A stretch of 64,000 nt of DNA from Kryptolebias marmoratus. Its lineage: Eukaryota; Chordata; Actinopteri; Cyprinodontiformes; Rivulidae. Within the stretch, counting starts at the first letter, position 1. Each line of letters begins with the position of its first letter. The notes beneath the pieces are model-generated. The model ran no database searches and was not told the origin of the DNA. It worked only from the letters and a program-made list of their open reading frames with translations. A program made the position numbers and the translations under genes. The DNA lies in contig NC_051446.1 of NCBI RefSeq assembly GCF_001649575.2, positions 22,666,625-22,730,624 of the forward strand. The letters are read 5' to 3'. Below are positions 8,986 to 22,700 of this stretch, piece by piece.

Positions 8986-11220
8986 ATAGCTAATTGTTTA
9001 TAATGAATCTATTCCTTAAAAAAAAAACACCATAATTCATGCAGAATTCCTGTACTGAGCTCATGAGGTGAGTCGAAATCTCCAGCTGATGAAAGAGAAC
9101 TCTCAGAACGAGGATTCTTGTTGCAGGCCCAAGAGGTCACGGCCTCCCACTGCCTCCCCCTTCTTACATACCAGCCCGGGTGAAACAAGGACACAGTGTT
9201 CTGATCTGTGTGTGTAGGTGTGTGTTGTTGCATTAAGTCTGTTTCTAGTGTATACTGTATGTTATGTCCGTTCATTATAAGGTATTCACACATATCTCCC
9301 AGTAACTATATTTATTTGCCTTTTTATTTCCTGTAGAACAGCACCATCTGCTGGATAAACTCAGTAACAGCACCAGCAGTTTTATTTGACACTACTCTAA
9401 CTAACACTGCCCCTGTGTGGCTAAATACTGTCACTACAAGTAAAAACTAGAATCACCGCCTCCCTCGGGTGTGGCAGATACTATTTTTCTTACTGAAGAG
9501 TGTTAAACCTCATTAACTCCATATATGATCATTAAAGGCTCGTTGGTGAGTGTTTCTCTGCCATTAGTATGCACATTACTTGTCTGCTCTCTGCATTAGT
9601 CAGTCTAATGAAGGTTCCTCCTCCAGATCCATTACAAAGGCTTTGGTGGAACAACACATCATTAGTGTTAAAGATAAATCAGTCTTCTGCTTTGGAAAAA
9701 AATATTCAAAGATTCAGACAAAACAGGACAGGTTTGATGTGTCACAAAAAGATTTTAGACCTTATCTGTTAGCTGGGGTCTGATGAGGCGACGAGCTGAA
9801 AGACTACATTAAAGTGTCACGTTTCAGATGAGCATGAATGCTGTATTTAACAAGTTTCAGAAAGTAAATTGATTTTAATCCAAAATATATTTTTTTAATT
9901 GCTTGATTTTGAAGAGAAAAATAGAAAAGAATTCCCTCACAGCTACAAATCTTGATTAGGACTTAAAATTAATCACATTAATTTTGTAGTCATTAAACCA
10001 TCCACTGTGTCAAAGCCTCTCGTTCATCAAGAGCGCATTCATTTATTCATAGCTGCATCAAACCCATTAGCTGAAATACTTAAACCTAAGAATAGACCTC
10101 TTTCATTGTTCATAAGAAAAATGTCTCAGAAAAGCTGCTGGTTTTATAAATGGAGCTTTCGCAGTTGGAAACAGCAGATCTGAAGGCGGACGAATAACAG
10201 CATCAGAGGTGGTGTTCTTTAGGGGAATCTGTTCAATTTTTAAAAAATAAGTTAAAGCTTTTTCCTCACGCTTAACAAAATATTCATCTGAAAGTGTTAG
10301 GGATGCAGAATCATTTAAGTCTGCTGTCATTTCCTGACTTGCATGAAGTTGATGTCTAAAGGAAGTAAAATACCTCAACGAAAATACGCTCACAAAAGGC
10401 AGGTCAGAACAAAGTGAGGCAGCTCCACAGTCTAGAAGAAATAAAAGAAAAGAAAGTCCAATAAATGCAGTTTTACTAGAATTAAAAGGCTAAAACAAAT
10501 CAGGAACCATACAGGGTAGAAACAACTGTATATTAATAGCTGATGAAACAGAAGACAGCAGTAAGAGAAATAAATAATACAATGAAGACAAGAAAGCAAC
10601 ACTAGAGACCTCTGGTGGACAAAACAAGAGAAAAAATGAAAGAAAAAACAGTTGTTACTATTCATCAGGAGAAAAAAGGGGAATTTATTAAATCTTTGAA
10701 TATATTTTGTAATTTTCTGTTGGTTGCACCAAGTCATACTGACCCCAAATTACATATGCACTCAAACTATAAATCAAATGTGTGGTGAAACAAAGAAAAC
10801 CAAACTTTTCAGGCAATACATTTGTTCCATTAACTGCAGTGATGATTGAAGAAACTTAGTCAGGCTGTTTGACTTTTCAGTTGCAAATCAAATTGGATAT
10901 TTTTCTTTGCCCATGCACAAAAAAAAAGAGAAAGTGGTTAAAATAGAACTAAATAATTGCGTTTATTAGGAACTGACTGGTGTGCGTTATTAACACAATG
11001 TGTGGGGGTTCTATGAATCATTGTTTCGCCCCTCACAGGGTCAATGAAAAGCTTTTGAAATAATCACTTTTCCTATTAATAACCTAAAAATCTCCCCGCC
11101 TTGTCCTATCACACCCAATGTCACAATGACATCCTGCACTTGCACTTTAACCCCCCTTCCAGTTTTCCCCACTTTGAGTCAACTGGGAGATAATATTTTC
11201 TAATTTCTCAAACACAATGG
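8986..11220. other. Intergenic, nothing recognised
   Basis: AT-rich sequence. Short open frames at 9009-9293, 10103-10393 and 10432-10737 lack splice context and have low-complexity composition. No repeat family was identified. Confidence 0.6.
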
Positions 11221-12085
11221 AGAGGATGCAAACAGAAGGCCCACCTTAATCTATCACAGCTCCTTCGAGGGCGCAGGGGCGCACGGTGACAGGCGCAAAA
11301 TCGCCGAGCCGGTGGGGAGGAGGGCAACAGACGCAATTAAGGCTCATGAAATGCAAATGGTGCTTTATGCGAGGGGGGATGGCTTGGAGAGGGGGGCTCG
11401 GGTCTCTTCGAACCCTGCTGACATCTGCTTGCCATCACCCACCAGTGGAAGAACCTCGGGGTCTTGGTAATTTGTAGCTTCAGTAATTTTGGCCTCAGAT
11501 GGGGATGAATGGATGAGATGATGCTGTGGTAGCTGCAGACATGCAGCTGGTCCAGATTAGATTCAGATCTCTGAGATACGTCTTCTTGCATTTCAGCACA
11601 AGCTTAAACACACTTGGAAGTTTGAATACACCTGCAGAACATGTGCAGAGAGGCACACTCTCACCTCCGTCCTTACACAGAACTCCATCAAAATGGATCC
11701 CAATCTAGGGTATACATGTATCCCAGTGGGTCCAAAAGTCCCCGAGGATGTCTGGAGGATATTTAGGAACGTGATCCCCGGCCACTGGGGGTCCTGCCAT
11801 AACCCCAGCACCAGATTCAGGCCCCAACTCTTCCCTGGAGCGTTGTTCGAAGGGGTCAAAGTGGACCCCGCATGTTCTTTTTCTCTTTCCACAGCCTGCC
11901 ATCCGTCATGTGGAAACGGAGGACGATACCTAACACTTTCTAAAACTCAGCACACCGACCCATCCGCCAGGTCAGGACCAAGTCGAGGTCATCGCCACAC
12001 ATGGCTGACCCCTGACCCCACGGGTGTCCATCATGCTCAGGACATAAAGCAGAGATTGGCAGCTGATGTAGTCGGGAACTAAATC
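11221..12085. promoter_or_regulatory. GC-rich island, candidate regulatory element with exon-like 3' part
   Basis: Stands out in the desert by GC and retained CpGs. An octamer ATGCAAAT lies near 11351. At 11871-11892 there is a strong acceptor-like tract (gttctttttctctttccacag). A frame open from it to a TAA at 12080 begins CHPSCGNGGRYL, reminiscent of the start of an EGF module but without the third cysteine. The same frame is already open from 11693, so the acceptor is not needed to explain it. Either a conserved non-coding element or an unrecognised exon; I favour non-coding. Confidence 0.35.
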
Positions 12086-12590
12086 AACTTCTGCTCATGC
12101 CATACATCAACATCACTTACGCCGACGTGCACCCACACCGAGGGCCTAATCATTTTATCAACGATAAAAGCAAGGAGAGAATGAAGCCATGTGAGGCACA
12201 ATCAGATGTGAAGGAGCTCTGTGGAGGATTTCAGAGCAGCAAACAAAGACCTGTGCCTCTTGCTTTAAGAGTCTGATTAGATGATGACTTTAATGTCTGT
12301 GTAAGCACCTTCAGCAGCTGGAGAGTATCATCAAACATATGATTACCACAAGGACTCACTGACTCATGAAGTGATGCTTGAAACTCTTGCTGACAAATTT
12401 AAACTGCCTTTATTAAAAGATGCCCGGCTTCAAAGCTAAAACACTTTAGGCAGCAGAGTATGTGATGTATTGGTACTTAAATAAGTCATGCACAGCAACA
12501 TGATAGTACACACTCCACACAGGCCTGGGTCTGCACAGCATTTTCAGATCACTGCCACTGGCTTTTAAACTTCTCTCTGCTCTACAACGA

Positions 12591-13263
12591 TTAGGGATGG
12601 GCAATAATAATCGATTAATATTCAAAGTCTAATTAAAAAGGGCATATTTGAAGAATTAGTGCAACTGGTATAACGTGTCATTGCCTTTTCGCTGCTGACA
12701 AGAAATCTTGTACATAACAAATTTGGAATATGTTATTTACATCAATTTACATCATCATATTACATCACATCCTTGAGTTGCAAACCCAGTTTATCTTTTT
12801 ACACGTCGCCTGTTACGTCTCACTACCTGACTTTGTGGCACAGCAGGTTGCATTTAACCCCCTCACCTACGCCTTGGTTTATTCAGAAATCGCACAGAGA
12901 CGGTCAGATTACATCTCAGTCCTGGCTTCAAGACTTTTGTGAGAGTGCCTTTTATTTCATCGCAAGTCCTAACCGGGAGGACATTTATTTATGCAAAAAC
13001 ATCAAACAGGCAACAGTCCTACATCATAAAGCTTCTCTGCTTTTAAACAGTTTGTTGTTGTGCTGACACTTGCGCGATATTAATTAGCTTTAAATGAGGA
13101 AAGTATGATATAAACATGCATTATGAGAAACAAATTGCTGCGAGTTAGTCTTCTGTTTGGAGTGGCGGGTGGTAATTATTTGAATTGTCTTCAAAATATA
13201 TTCTCCACGGTTCACCTACCAACAAATGTAAAGAGTGTTTTTGCTTAATATGTCCATCCCTAA
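12591..13263. mobile_element. hAT-like non-autonomous DNA transposon
   Basis: The left end TTAGGGATGGGCAATAATAA, followed by 'tcgattaatattcaaagtct', matches a terminus style common in fish hAT elements. The right end is its inverted counterpart, tgtccatccctaa (ending 13263). The ~670-base interior has no transposase-like frame. A clean 8-base target duplication is not obvious. Confidence 0.65.
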
Positions 13264-14239
13264 CACTGAGCAGACAATGTTCCCCTTCATTTATAGCAAT
13301 AAAACAGTCATTCTAAACAAATACACAAGTGAGAAGAAAAGTTTGCAAAATTGTAAACCATATAAGACAAAAATGCAGCTAAGTTCCAGGTGCAGGAACA
13401 ATCGGAGTGAAGAGATTCACGAACAGCTCAAAGTCCAGCTAAGCCTCAGACGGACGGCAGTAAAAGCTCCCTTTAATAGCGTCAGCGAAGCCTCATAAAC
13501 TCCCAAAGTAACAGCAACAACTCCCACAGGATTGAAATACTTAGTGAATTATTTGTAACTGTTCAGCTTTTTCAATTTAAATTGTTTTACTGGCACTTTT
13601 TTTTAATTTGCACACAACGGTATAAAATTCTAAAAGTTTGATTTACTAATAAAATAATTTCATCTAAATATTAAAATAAGGCCAACCTGCAGCAAGCTTT
13701 CTACTCATAATTTAAGGCAAAAAGAGCCACAGATACAGAAAAAGGCTGAAGTTGGGAAAAACAAAAAATATATTATAACACCTTGCCAAGCATTTATTGT
13801 AGCACAGCTGTGTTTAAAACATCTGCTGCTAATCTTCACATCATTAAACAATGAGAAATGCCTAAAATTACTGTAAGCCTAAATGTAACCAAATGAAAAG
13901 TTTGTTTCTGTGTCACTAATGAGTTTTGTCGCCTCCATGACAGCAACTTTGTCTTTAAGCTGTGACAAAACGGTGTTAGAAGCTCAAACAAAGCTTGTCC
14001 TCAGACTTCTTAAAGGGCATCCTCAGATGAATATCACAATGATTTATTTACAGCTCTGAAAGGCTTGAACGCCACTTCTAATTATGATATCAGTTTCTGT
14101 TTGAATTATTTAGTTGATCTAAAAAAGGCACCGAGTAGAATTTGTTTTGTTCATAGACATAGAAGAGATTCAGACCTTAAAGCTAATGAAACTACAATTA
14201 GTAAACTTAATTAGCCTGCTTCTTTCTGAGCTTTTGCAC
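13264..14239. other. Intergenic, nothing recognised
   Basis: AT-rich spacer without recognisable gene or repeat. Confidence 0.6.
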
Positions 14240-14700
14240 GCCCTGGAATCAGGCTTTATGTAAATGAAACAGAGACGGTGTGATTACTTGAACAAAGATG
14301 AATGCTGTAATCTTCTCTCAGTGGAGTGTCTGCCATGGCCCATCAGGAGATAGCAGGCGTGGGCTGATATCGAGGGGCCTTTAAAGCCATGAGTGCTCGT
14401 GTAACTGGGAAGCTGTGGAATCCCAGGACAAAGGAGCGGGGCTGAAGGGAGATAAGACAGGACACAGTGAACAGTTATGACAAAGAAATGCATGGAAACG
14501 GAGCAATGAAAGCATATTCTGAAGTGTATAGGGACACAATGCACAAATGTCACACATTCAAAACAGAGTTCATGCAGCCCTGAAGTGACAAAAGAGGAAG
14601 TCACAGGACTGAAATGGACAGTGTGTGCACAGAACACGATACACAAACAAAATGTTGTCACTCAGCTGTTTGCTGATATACCAAAGAGTTGACTCTCTTT
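14240..14700. promoter_or_regulatory. Candidate conserved non-coding element
   Basis: A higher-GC block with a non-repetitive, motif-dense composition (for example 'catggcccatcaggagatag' and 'tggaatcccaggacaaagga'). A 125-codon minus-strand open frame (14284-14661) crosses it, but the residue content is Cys/His-rich without a domain pattern and no splice sites frame it. The call rests on composition only. Confidence 0.25.
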
Positions 14701-17700
14701 AGCCCCTATAATTGTGTGAAAATGGCTCATTTTTACTTCTAGTTCACCAACATTTAGACACCATAATGACAGTTAGGTGACATCATTTCCTGAATATAAA
14801 TTAATAATATAAATTAAAAGATCCTCCTTGTTTTAAACAGCTTTACTGTTATTAGCACCCATTGAACGATGATTTGGAAATGCATCATTATATGTAGAGT
14901 GGGTTGAGAACTGAGGCTAAAGACTAACATTTTTATTTATGCATGAGCAGGATACCAGCGAAACAACAATGTAAAGGTGTATGAGTGGAGATACGCTGGT
15001 GCTGCAGATGTCTGGGCAAAGAAAAGTGTGGTGTGGTGATAGTTTTTCCTGTGAGCCTCGTCTTTCTTTTACCGGAGCTTCAACGTGTGACTGCGCAGGA
15101 TCACTGGAGACAAATAATGTAATGAACAGAAACGTATCTTTGACATTTTAAAAGTTGACAATAAAATGAAGCCAGAGTTTAAAGTTGTTTGTCAAACTCA
15201 CAAGTTCTGAGCTGGTGTGATCCCCCAAACAACAACACCCAAAAAACAGAAATCACATTTTTTGGCTCTCCGACAACAAAGTTAAACTGATAGTGAAGAA
15301 TATTCATCTTCTTCCTCTTTTTCCTTTAGTTTCACAAATTCCATCCTGCATAAAACTAAAGACATCACTCAGTGTGAAGCCAAACGGCATAAAAAAAAAT
15401 CTCAACACCGTGCAAACAATACATCTAAAGAACCATGCTTAAACTCTCTCTTGTGCTTTATTGACTGGAATAAATATTTGTTCAACGGGGATCAGTTATC
15501 ACTTCCAGGAAATATTAAGTCCAAGTTTTCCTTATAGAAAACCAAACACAGACAGTGGTGAAAACTAGATTTTATATTTAACTTTTCGTTTTAAATATTA
15601 AAAAAAATATTTTGTAGATAAATGTGAAAAAAGCAGAAACAGAGGTGATAAAGTTAATAAATGTTTATTATTTTTCTATAAATTAGCATACTGTGCTATA
15701 GCCTAGTTTTGTTGTGGGTCCACCAGAACTATAAACGAACCCCTATACTTCAATCATAAAGAAACCTTTTTATTGTTTTATTCTAAAAACAAGTCATTCT
15801 AGGCAGAATTTAATGACACATTTAACAGAGTTCAAGAATTTAAGATTTAACGTTATAAAAAAAGGAGTGGCAAAACACTTCGATGGACACCCACACACTT
15901 TGATTTGGTTTAATTTTAGTCAAAAAAGTTCTACTATGGATCATTTATCAAAAAGACAACAGCTCAGTCACATAATTCTGCCTCTAAAGTGTATGTAAAT
16001 CTGAAAGGGTCTGCATGGAGCTGCTGGTCTGACCCTCACTCTTCATGTCTAGAAACACTGCTGCACTTGCAGTTCTCTGCTGTAAATCACACACACACAC
16101 ACACAAAGCCAAGCCTGGATAATGTCAACGCTGCCACCACTCACACAGGCTTTGCTGTAACCCCGTGCTGCACTGGGAATTTTAAGGACATCCCATTCAA
16201 AACGCACACAAACTGCACGGCCCCTTTATGCTTTCTTGCTCTCTCCCCCTAACAATCAAAGGCCATATGGCAAACATATTCCTATGGTTCATTGGCTTTT
16301 ATGGCTGTAGCTTAAAGAATGGGCCATGGCTTGGTTGAGGGGTGTTCGAGGGGGGGGTTCAGTTTGAAGGGCAAAATAATATACTCTGCCCTCAGTCCAT
16401 TAGAGAGCCTTTATTTCTTTTAGTCCAGTCACTGGGCACTCTGGGACAACTGAAACAACTCTGGTTAATTAGGAAAGAAAACATAAGCATATGACGTCTT
16501 TTAAAGCAAAGTAGATGGTACACTGCTGCCGATTTCTTCTGCACCAGCTCCTCAGTCTGTTCATGCATCATTTGATCACTCCGCTGGAGCTAATTGTGCT
16601 TTACTGAGAGAGTCAGCAGCCAAACAAAAAGTGATTCAATTCTGCATGAAGTATCTCAAACATAAATGAAAGTGACTTTGGGCGCTTGTTAAGTAAAGGC
16701 AATATACTCAATTTCAAAGTTTAATGGTCCACAAAATGCTGGTGGAGCAACAGAAACGGTCACCAAAGCTAAAGCACACCTGAGGTGCTAACTTGAGGAT
16801 ATTTGCAGAGGTATTTTCCTTTCACTTATGGGGAGCAATAACTCAACAACAGTTGGAAACATTAACCTGCCACTTAATGATTTCCAATGATCCAGAGCAG
16901 AACCTCTGATGACAACCCTCAGACCAATGTTTCACCTTTCTCAAAGGTAAGCCGCTACAACATCAGACCAAAAATATAACGACAAGGAACTCTATCTTTA
17001 AGGAATTTCATGGCTATTTGACCCATTCAGCGAAGAGTAATATAAAGTTTAGACTCCCCTTTCTTTCCTTAGTGGCTTTTTACAGCAGGCTGTAAGTCAC
17101 TTGGACAGCATTCTGCACCCCACCAATGACCTGCATCTGGACAGCATCTGGGGTCACCAAAGTCATCCTGACAAGTGCTAAACCATGTGGAAACTTCCTC
17201 CTTCACTTTGAGGGGTCACTGTGTACAGGGGTGACGAAAGGAACACCACTGCTGAGGCATGAGAGACCACTGCAATTAAAGAAAAATGAAATGCACTAAA
17301 GAATAGACTTGGAAGTTCTTGTCTGAGAAAACTGAAAACTAATTTTACCTGATTGTAATTATCATACAGCATATGCAACAGCATGAAGGATTACCCTCAC
17401 AAGCTGCTTGTCACAAAGCATTATAAAACCCCCTGTAATAAGAAATCATGAGGTAAGTTTAATACTTGGAAGATGGAAATGATTAGATCTCATTAGTTAC
17501 CATTCACGAAAAGTGATTCTGAAATCCTCCAATCATTCATTATGAAATTCTCCTGTTTAATCTGCCTTGTATCAGATGGTTTCCAGTTAATGCATCCATC
17601 TGTATTCACAAATGCAAACAGCTTTTATTGAAAGGTTAAGAGTCAGGAGAAACTATCAATATGTACAACCTAAAGTTAAAAGATGAAATGGGTGTATGGA

Positions 17701-17849
17701 CAGAAGGACAGCAGTAAAAAAAAAGGGATTTCAGTGTCTTGGATTATCTGTCAGGTTCTGGGATTGAACTCAAAACACAGGATGAAGATCAATTTTGAGA
17801 TAAAAAAAAAGTATATTACAAAGAGACAAAACTGTTGTTAATGAAGTAA
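14701..17849. other. Intergenic; short CA repeat at 16087-16104
   Basis: No gene recognised. A (CA)n tract lies at 16087-16104. Around 16240-16420 there is a motif-dense block (ccatatggcaaacatattcc) that could be regulatory. Confidence 0.5.
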
Positions 17850-18330
17850 GGAGAAAGTGTGGCAGCATAATTTGAGGTGAGACAGGGTTTTGAAAGCCAG
17901 GAGAGGATGGAGACAATGAGAGAGTTAACAGAGGGATAATTGATTACAGATCACAGAACGGTTCGTCTCAGGCGCAGACTGCAGGACACATCATGGATGT
18001 AGTATTCAGGGCTAATTGCACCATGGGAGGTGCAGACATCGAGGGCTATTATTCAGTGGCAGACGCATCATCCAGACTTGTAATTAAAGAAATCATTAAG
18101 ATCCAGACAGATGGGAGAAAATTGCATCTGATAGTGAATATTACATCATTGGTCAAAGTCAGGGAGGAACATTACATCAAGGAAAATGAGTGTGAAATAT
18201 TTGGAGGCAGACAATTTGAAATTGAGAATCTTTTATCCAAAATCACCTTCATACAGAGTGTTTGCACTATCATTAAAGATGAAATTGATCTAAACAATGC
18301 ATCTGCATGTATTAGTATTCAGTAGCATCT
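17850..18330 (+). promoter_or_regulatory. Candidate conserved element overlapping a 110-codon open frame
   Basis: A complex, non-repetitive block with homeodomain-type cores (ttgattacag, gtaattaaagaaatcatta). An open frame from ATG 17993 to TAG 18325 has a fairly protein-like mix (starts MDVVFRANCTMGGADIEGYY), but no family is recognised and no splice donor or polyadenylation signal frames it. It could be a small single-exon gene; a conserved enhancer is more likely in this setting. Confidence 0.3.
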
Positions 18331-18799
18331 ACTACTTATGACATGTGTTATAGATTTTGACACTTACAAAAAGCCTTCCTTCTTGGAAGAGTTTTACCCT
18401 GCTACTGCAACCATTTTCACAGAGTGTATAAATATTATTAAGTAAATATTATTAAATCTCTCTTTCAGAAGATCTTTCACCCTCAAACTCTAGTGGTGAG
18501 AAAAATTAATTGTGCTTTTACAACAAATAGGGTCCAAGTTGCACTTTTTTTCCCCAAAAAGAATATTTGCTTTGTTTTTCACTGTTTTCTGAAAATGCAA
18601 AAATATTACTCTCTGTCTATCTGAAGGGCTTCTCACTAAATCTCAGGAGATGAGAAGACCTCATGATGTTTTAAGAACAAAATGAAAACCTTGTGACCTT
18701 TCTATGCCAAGTTGTGCTTATTTTCTTCCGAAAAAGTGTGATTTTTGCAGAAAAAAAGTGCTTTGTTTTTGCCACAACAAACAAATTCTCTGTCTCTTC

Positions 18800-19030
18800 C
18801 ATTCCAGCCTCTGTTATTTCCTTCTGAATAATATCAGAGAAACATCACTGACAGTATCAGGAGTTGTTGATGGCGCTCATGTTTTCCATTTGTGTGGAAT
18901 CAATGAGGGCTCATTCTCTATTGAGCTAATGGTAAATTCAATGGGACCATGGGAAATGCCTTTCATTAACAGAAACTAGCTTTTAATGATGTCTTGTCTC
19001 ATTAAGACTGATGGCATGAATTGATCTCTC
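18800..19030. promoter_or_regulatory. Candidate conserved non-coding element
   Basis: Balanced composition with homeodomain-like 'gagctaatgg', 'cattaacag' and 'tctcattaagac'. It resembles the 18 kb block and may belong to the same enhancer cluster. The 91-codon plus frame crossing it has no recognisable protein features. Confidence 0.25.
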
Positions 19031-19129
19031 TTCTACCCCTTGCCCAACTGTTTGACCTTTCACCCAGAGTTACAGTAGTTAAACTGTAAACCAGGCAGCA
19101 GGGGTTCATATGAGGTCAGCAGCTCTGCA

Positions 19130-19770
19130 TCTGTCACGCAGAAAGTGCAAGAAAACAGTGGATAATGAGGAAAAAGTTAGGAATAATAGGCACTGGGATA
19201 ATATTGGTACAGAGGGCAAAGGTCAGAGATGATTGTGAAGGTGACGGTAACAATGCTGCTGAAGTTGCACAACATGCCCTCCTTCTACCCTGGAAAACAG
19301 TCTCCAAGTTGATGCGACACCTTGTCAATGCTTTGCTAGCCGCTGGTCGATCTTGCTCTACACTGTAGCCTGCAGATAGCAAACAAATGAGTGACAGAAC
19401 AAGCACCTTGTTGTCTGTGTTCAGGGACCCTGTTAAACTTGCCCAGTGGTCATAATGAAGGACTGGGAACACGGCAGGGGATGCCACAAGATGATCTTGC
19501 CTCTGTGCCCTCAGCTCACCTCTTTATATGCTAATGACTCAGTGAAGCTGCTAATTTGTAACTGCTTGGCCAATCAGTTGGGAACTCTTTGGTCGCCATG
19601 GAGCTGCTCAGCTGGAGCTCCCTGGTACCAGGGTGAAATTTAAGGAAGACAGGTGGACAGCAGGGACTGTGGTTTCCTCCTACGCCACATCATCTCCTTC
19701 ATCCCATTGATCACCAGCTGTGTCCGCCTCCATGTGTCGTGACCCCAAGATAACCACCAGGGAGAGGTCA
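19130..19770. promoter_or_regulatory. Candidate regulatory island (AP-1, CCAAT motifs)
   Basis: Contains TGACTCA (in tgctaatgactcagtgaag, about 19530), a CCAAT box (ttggccaatcag, about 19567) and several paired CAGCTG-type E-boxes (gagctgctcagctggagctc). Open frames exist on both strands (117 codons minus, 67 plus) without domains. The position far from any gene suggests distal regulation; this is compositional evidence only. Confidence 0.25.
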
Positions 19771-22700
19771 CCAGTTTGTTTCAGATGTTCAATAAAACAT
19801 TAAATCTCGCATTACTAAGACAATTTCTCACAAAATAAAGACATCAGATTTCCTATTTTACATATGTTTTTACCAGTTCCATTGATTGCAGATCTCCAAC
19901 TAAATTAAAACATCTATTTAAACCACTGAGTATGTATAAAGTACATGCAATATAATCTATATTTTTTCTGAATGGTGGAAATGACGCATAAAATGAATAA
20001 GTTAAAACAAAAAAGTGATTCTAAGTTGGATTTTGCTGCCTTGTTCCATGAAAATTGTATGTCAATATTCAAACCTTAAACAGTAATACTCCTTAGTACT
20101 CTTATACTTTGGAGCCTCAATGTTAATTTACAATGGCTGTCGTATATAATAATAAATAATGATGTCTTTTGGGGCTTTTAAGATTTAACAGTAACAGATC
20201 ACAATTTGACATTTGATGAATAATATCCTTTTTTATGCAGAATATGCAGGCAATCTCAATGCTTGTCTGGGTGAAAATATAACTTGAAAGATTTACATTG
20301 ATATTATACTGGTTTTGTTGATCCTTTTAACTTGATTTGCATTATTGTAACAGACATGGACAATATTCTTTTCCCCTTAAAATACACAGAAGAGTACCAA
20401 CAAGTCAAATGCAAATTAAAGCTTATTTCTTAAGTAAAACAGAGTAAACCACTTGGGTCTATTTTAACGCTAATGTAAGTAAGCAGCACGGAAAAAGTTG
20501 TTCACTCTGGAAAAACCACAAGGGCCCTAATCCACAACAATCACTTCAGAATAAACCAACTCTCTACTGGGGACAATGAGACTCAACTTCCCTTCAAAGA
20601 CCCATCAAATCACTCATTCTGTCACTAATGAGGTGTTATAAAAACACATTGTCTTCGCCAGCGAGGATGAAGAGCGGTGGTGAAGGGAGGAGGGGTCAGT
20701 GGAAGAGAAACTCCCACTGACAGGAAACTTTCACTGTGAAGAACTCTGTTCAAAACAGATCTCCTCTTTGGGACTTTAATCAGAGTTTGCATCCAATTAA
20801 GCCAGGAAAGAAGAAAAGAATTGATCTGTTTGTCTATTGAGGGATAAGACATGGGGCTTGCAGGTTGTTTTAGAACAAATGGGAAGGCAGAACGAGTGAA
20901 ACAGCAGCTCTGATCAATTAGGGTCTGTACAATCCTTTGTGACATAAAAGGTAAATTTATTAGACTCAAATACAAATTTGGCTGTTAATTCTTGTCACAT
21001 TCTGTGCTTTAGAATTAAAAAGCTGTGATTTTGATTTACTCACCAAGATTCACAATGAATCAGATCCTTCACTCAGCACCCAACAGTTACACTTGTGTTA
21101 CTGAAATTACTGCTACTTCACCTGCAATTACGCTTCAAAGTAATCAAGCTTTACTTGCTATTAAAATAAGAGCTACATAAATTAAAATGTATATACTTGT
21201 AAAGGGGAAAAAATGTACGGTTGAGAGGTGATGGATTGAGAGAGCTTGTCACCTTTACCTCAACCCACAGACGGACTAACATTACGAGGCCTTGCTCAGA
21301 TTAGTACGCTACTTGAATCTTAAGAGCTCCATCAATCTCTGCCTGTCGAAATGCTGAAAACTTGGCATGGCCATAAAGCAGCACAAACAGTTTGCACTTA
21401 TCAGAAATTAAAGGTCATAGCTCAAAACGTCAAGGAATGTCTGTGCTGTGTTTGACAGGAGGAAAAGCCAAATGAGGATCATTAACTGGATATAAAACTT
21501 CTGCAAACTGGTAGGAGCCACACAAAGGGGCAGTTCTTAAAGCCAGTTTAAAGAGTTTGGTGGTTGAGAAGATAACAGTCAAAAAAACTTCAATTTTTCG
21601 GCTTCACTTTTGTCTTAAATGTCTAAAAAAATTAAAAAAAAATCACTGTCACGATTCTCGACACATTTGACAAATTGGGAAGTAGTTGGAAGTAATGGAC
21701 CTTGAAATGTAAAAGTTATTACCATGTGGATTGCATTAATTACAGCAAGGGCTGGAAAATTGTCTATATTTTTAAAAAGGTAAGCCTCAATGCAAGCAGG
21801 GAATTAAACAATCAGCAAATAGTTATGGAAACAAGGGCATTGTAAAGTGAAATAATAAAATAGGACTCAGCAGCCATGATAGTGCTTTGAGCAGTGCAAT
21901 CCATGGTCAGCTGTGTTTGGTGTCTTCAGTGTACAGGTTAAAGATTGATGCCTGCCTTAATCCCCATCTCCTCCCACATGTGCACCCACATTCTCTGCCT
22001 TTGTCACTGCATCCCAAAGAAGAATCAAAAAGCACATTGAACAGACCTGGAGTGCCAGCACACCCCAATGCACATGAAAAACTGAGGTAAGCCCTAAACT
22101 TTGAGGTCCTCATTGTCCGTGTGCACTTTGACACAAGGCAATAAAGAAAGCCCCACTCTAAGCTATAACATAAGCTCAGAAGAAGGGGCAGAGAAGCATT
22201 CATCCTGTCATTAACCCTTCGGCCTGGCTCTGGAACCAAGAGAATGGGGTAGTTCCACCGTAACACCCTGCCCCTTACACCTCACACACCACCTTCTCCA
22301 ACAGACAAACCACCCTCTGGCGGTGCAGCCCCCTTTTGTCTTCATGCGGCATGAGTGATGGATTCTGGTGACTGGGAAGAAAATGAGGGCCGCAGAGAGT
22401 TTTTATACGCTTGATTGGCAACTTTGGAGATGTGAACTGTCAAGAAGGCAAGCAGGAATAACTAGGGTACACGAAAAATGGGTTGATCCCTAAAGGAAAG
22501 AGGGCAAGGGGCACGGTATTGACGCAAAATCATAATGATAAAGAAAGAAATCCCTGTAGACAACCCGAAATGTGCTGCTTGGCCTTTTCTCTGGTGGGTT
22601 AAAGCTTGTGAATGCTGAAGGAGTATCATGCAGATATTTTTGGGGGTGCAGAGAAGACGGACAGTTTTACAGAGGCCTCTTTTGAAGCACGGGGGCATTA

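Noticed and set aside
19134..19487. 117-codon minus-strand frame
   Set aside because: A plus-strand frame overlaps it; neither has recognisable protein features. Treated as a possible regulatory block.
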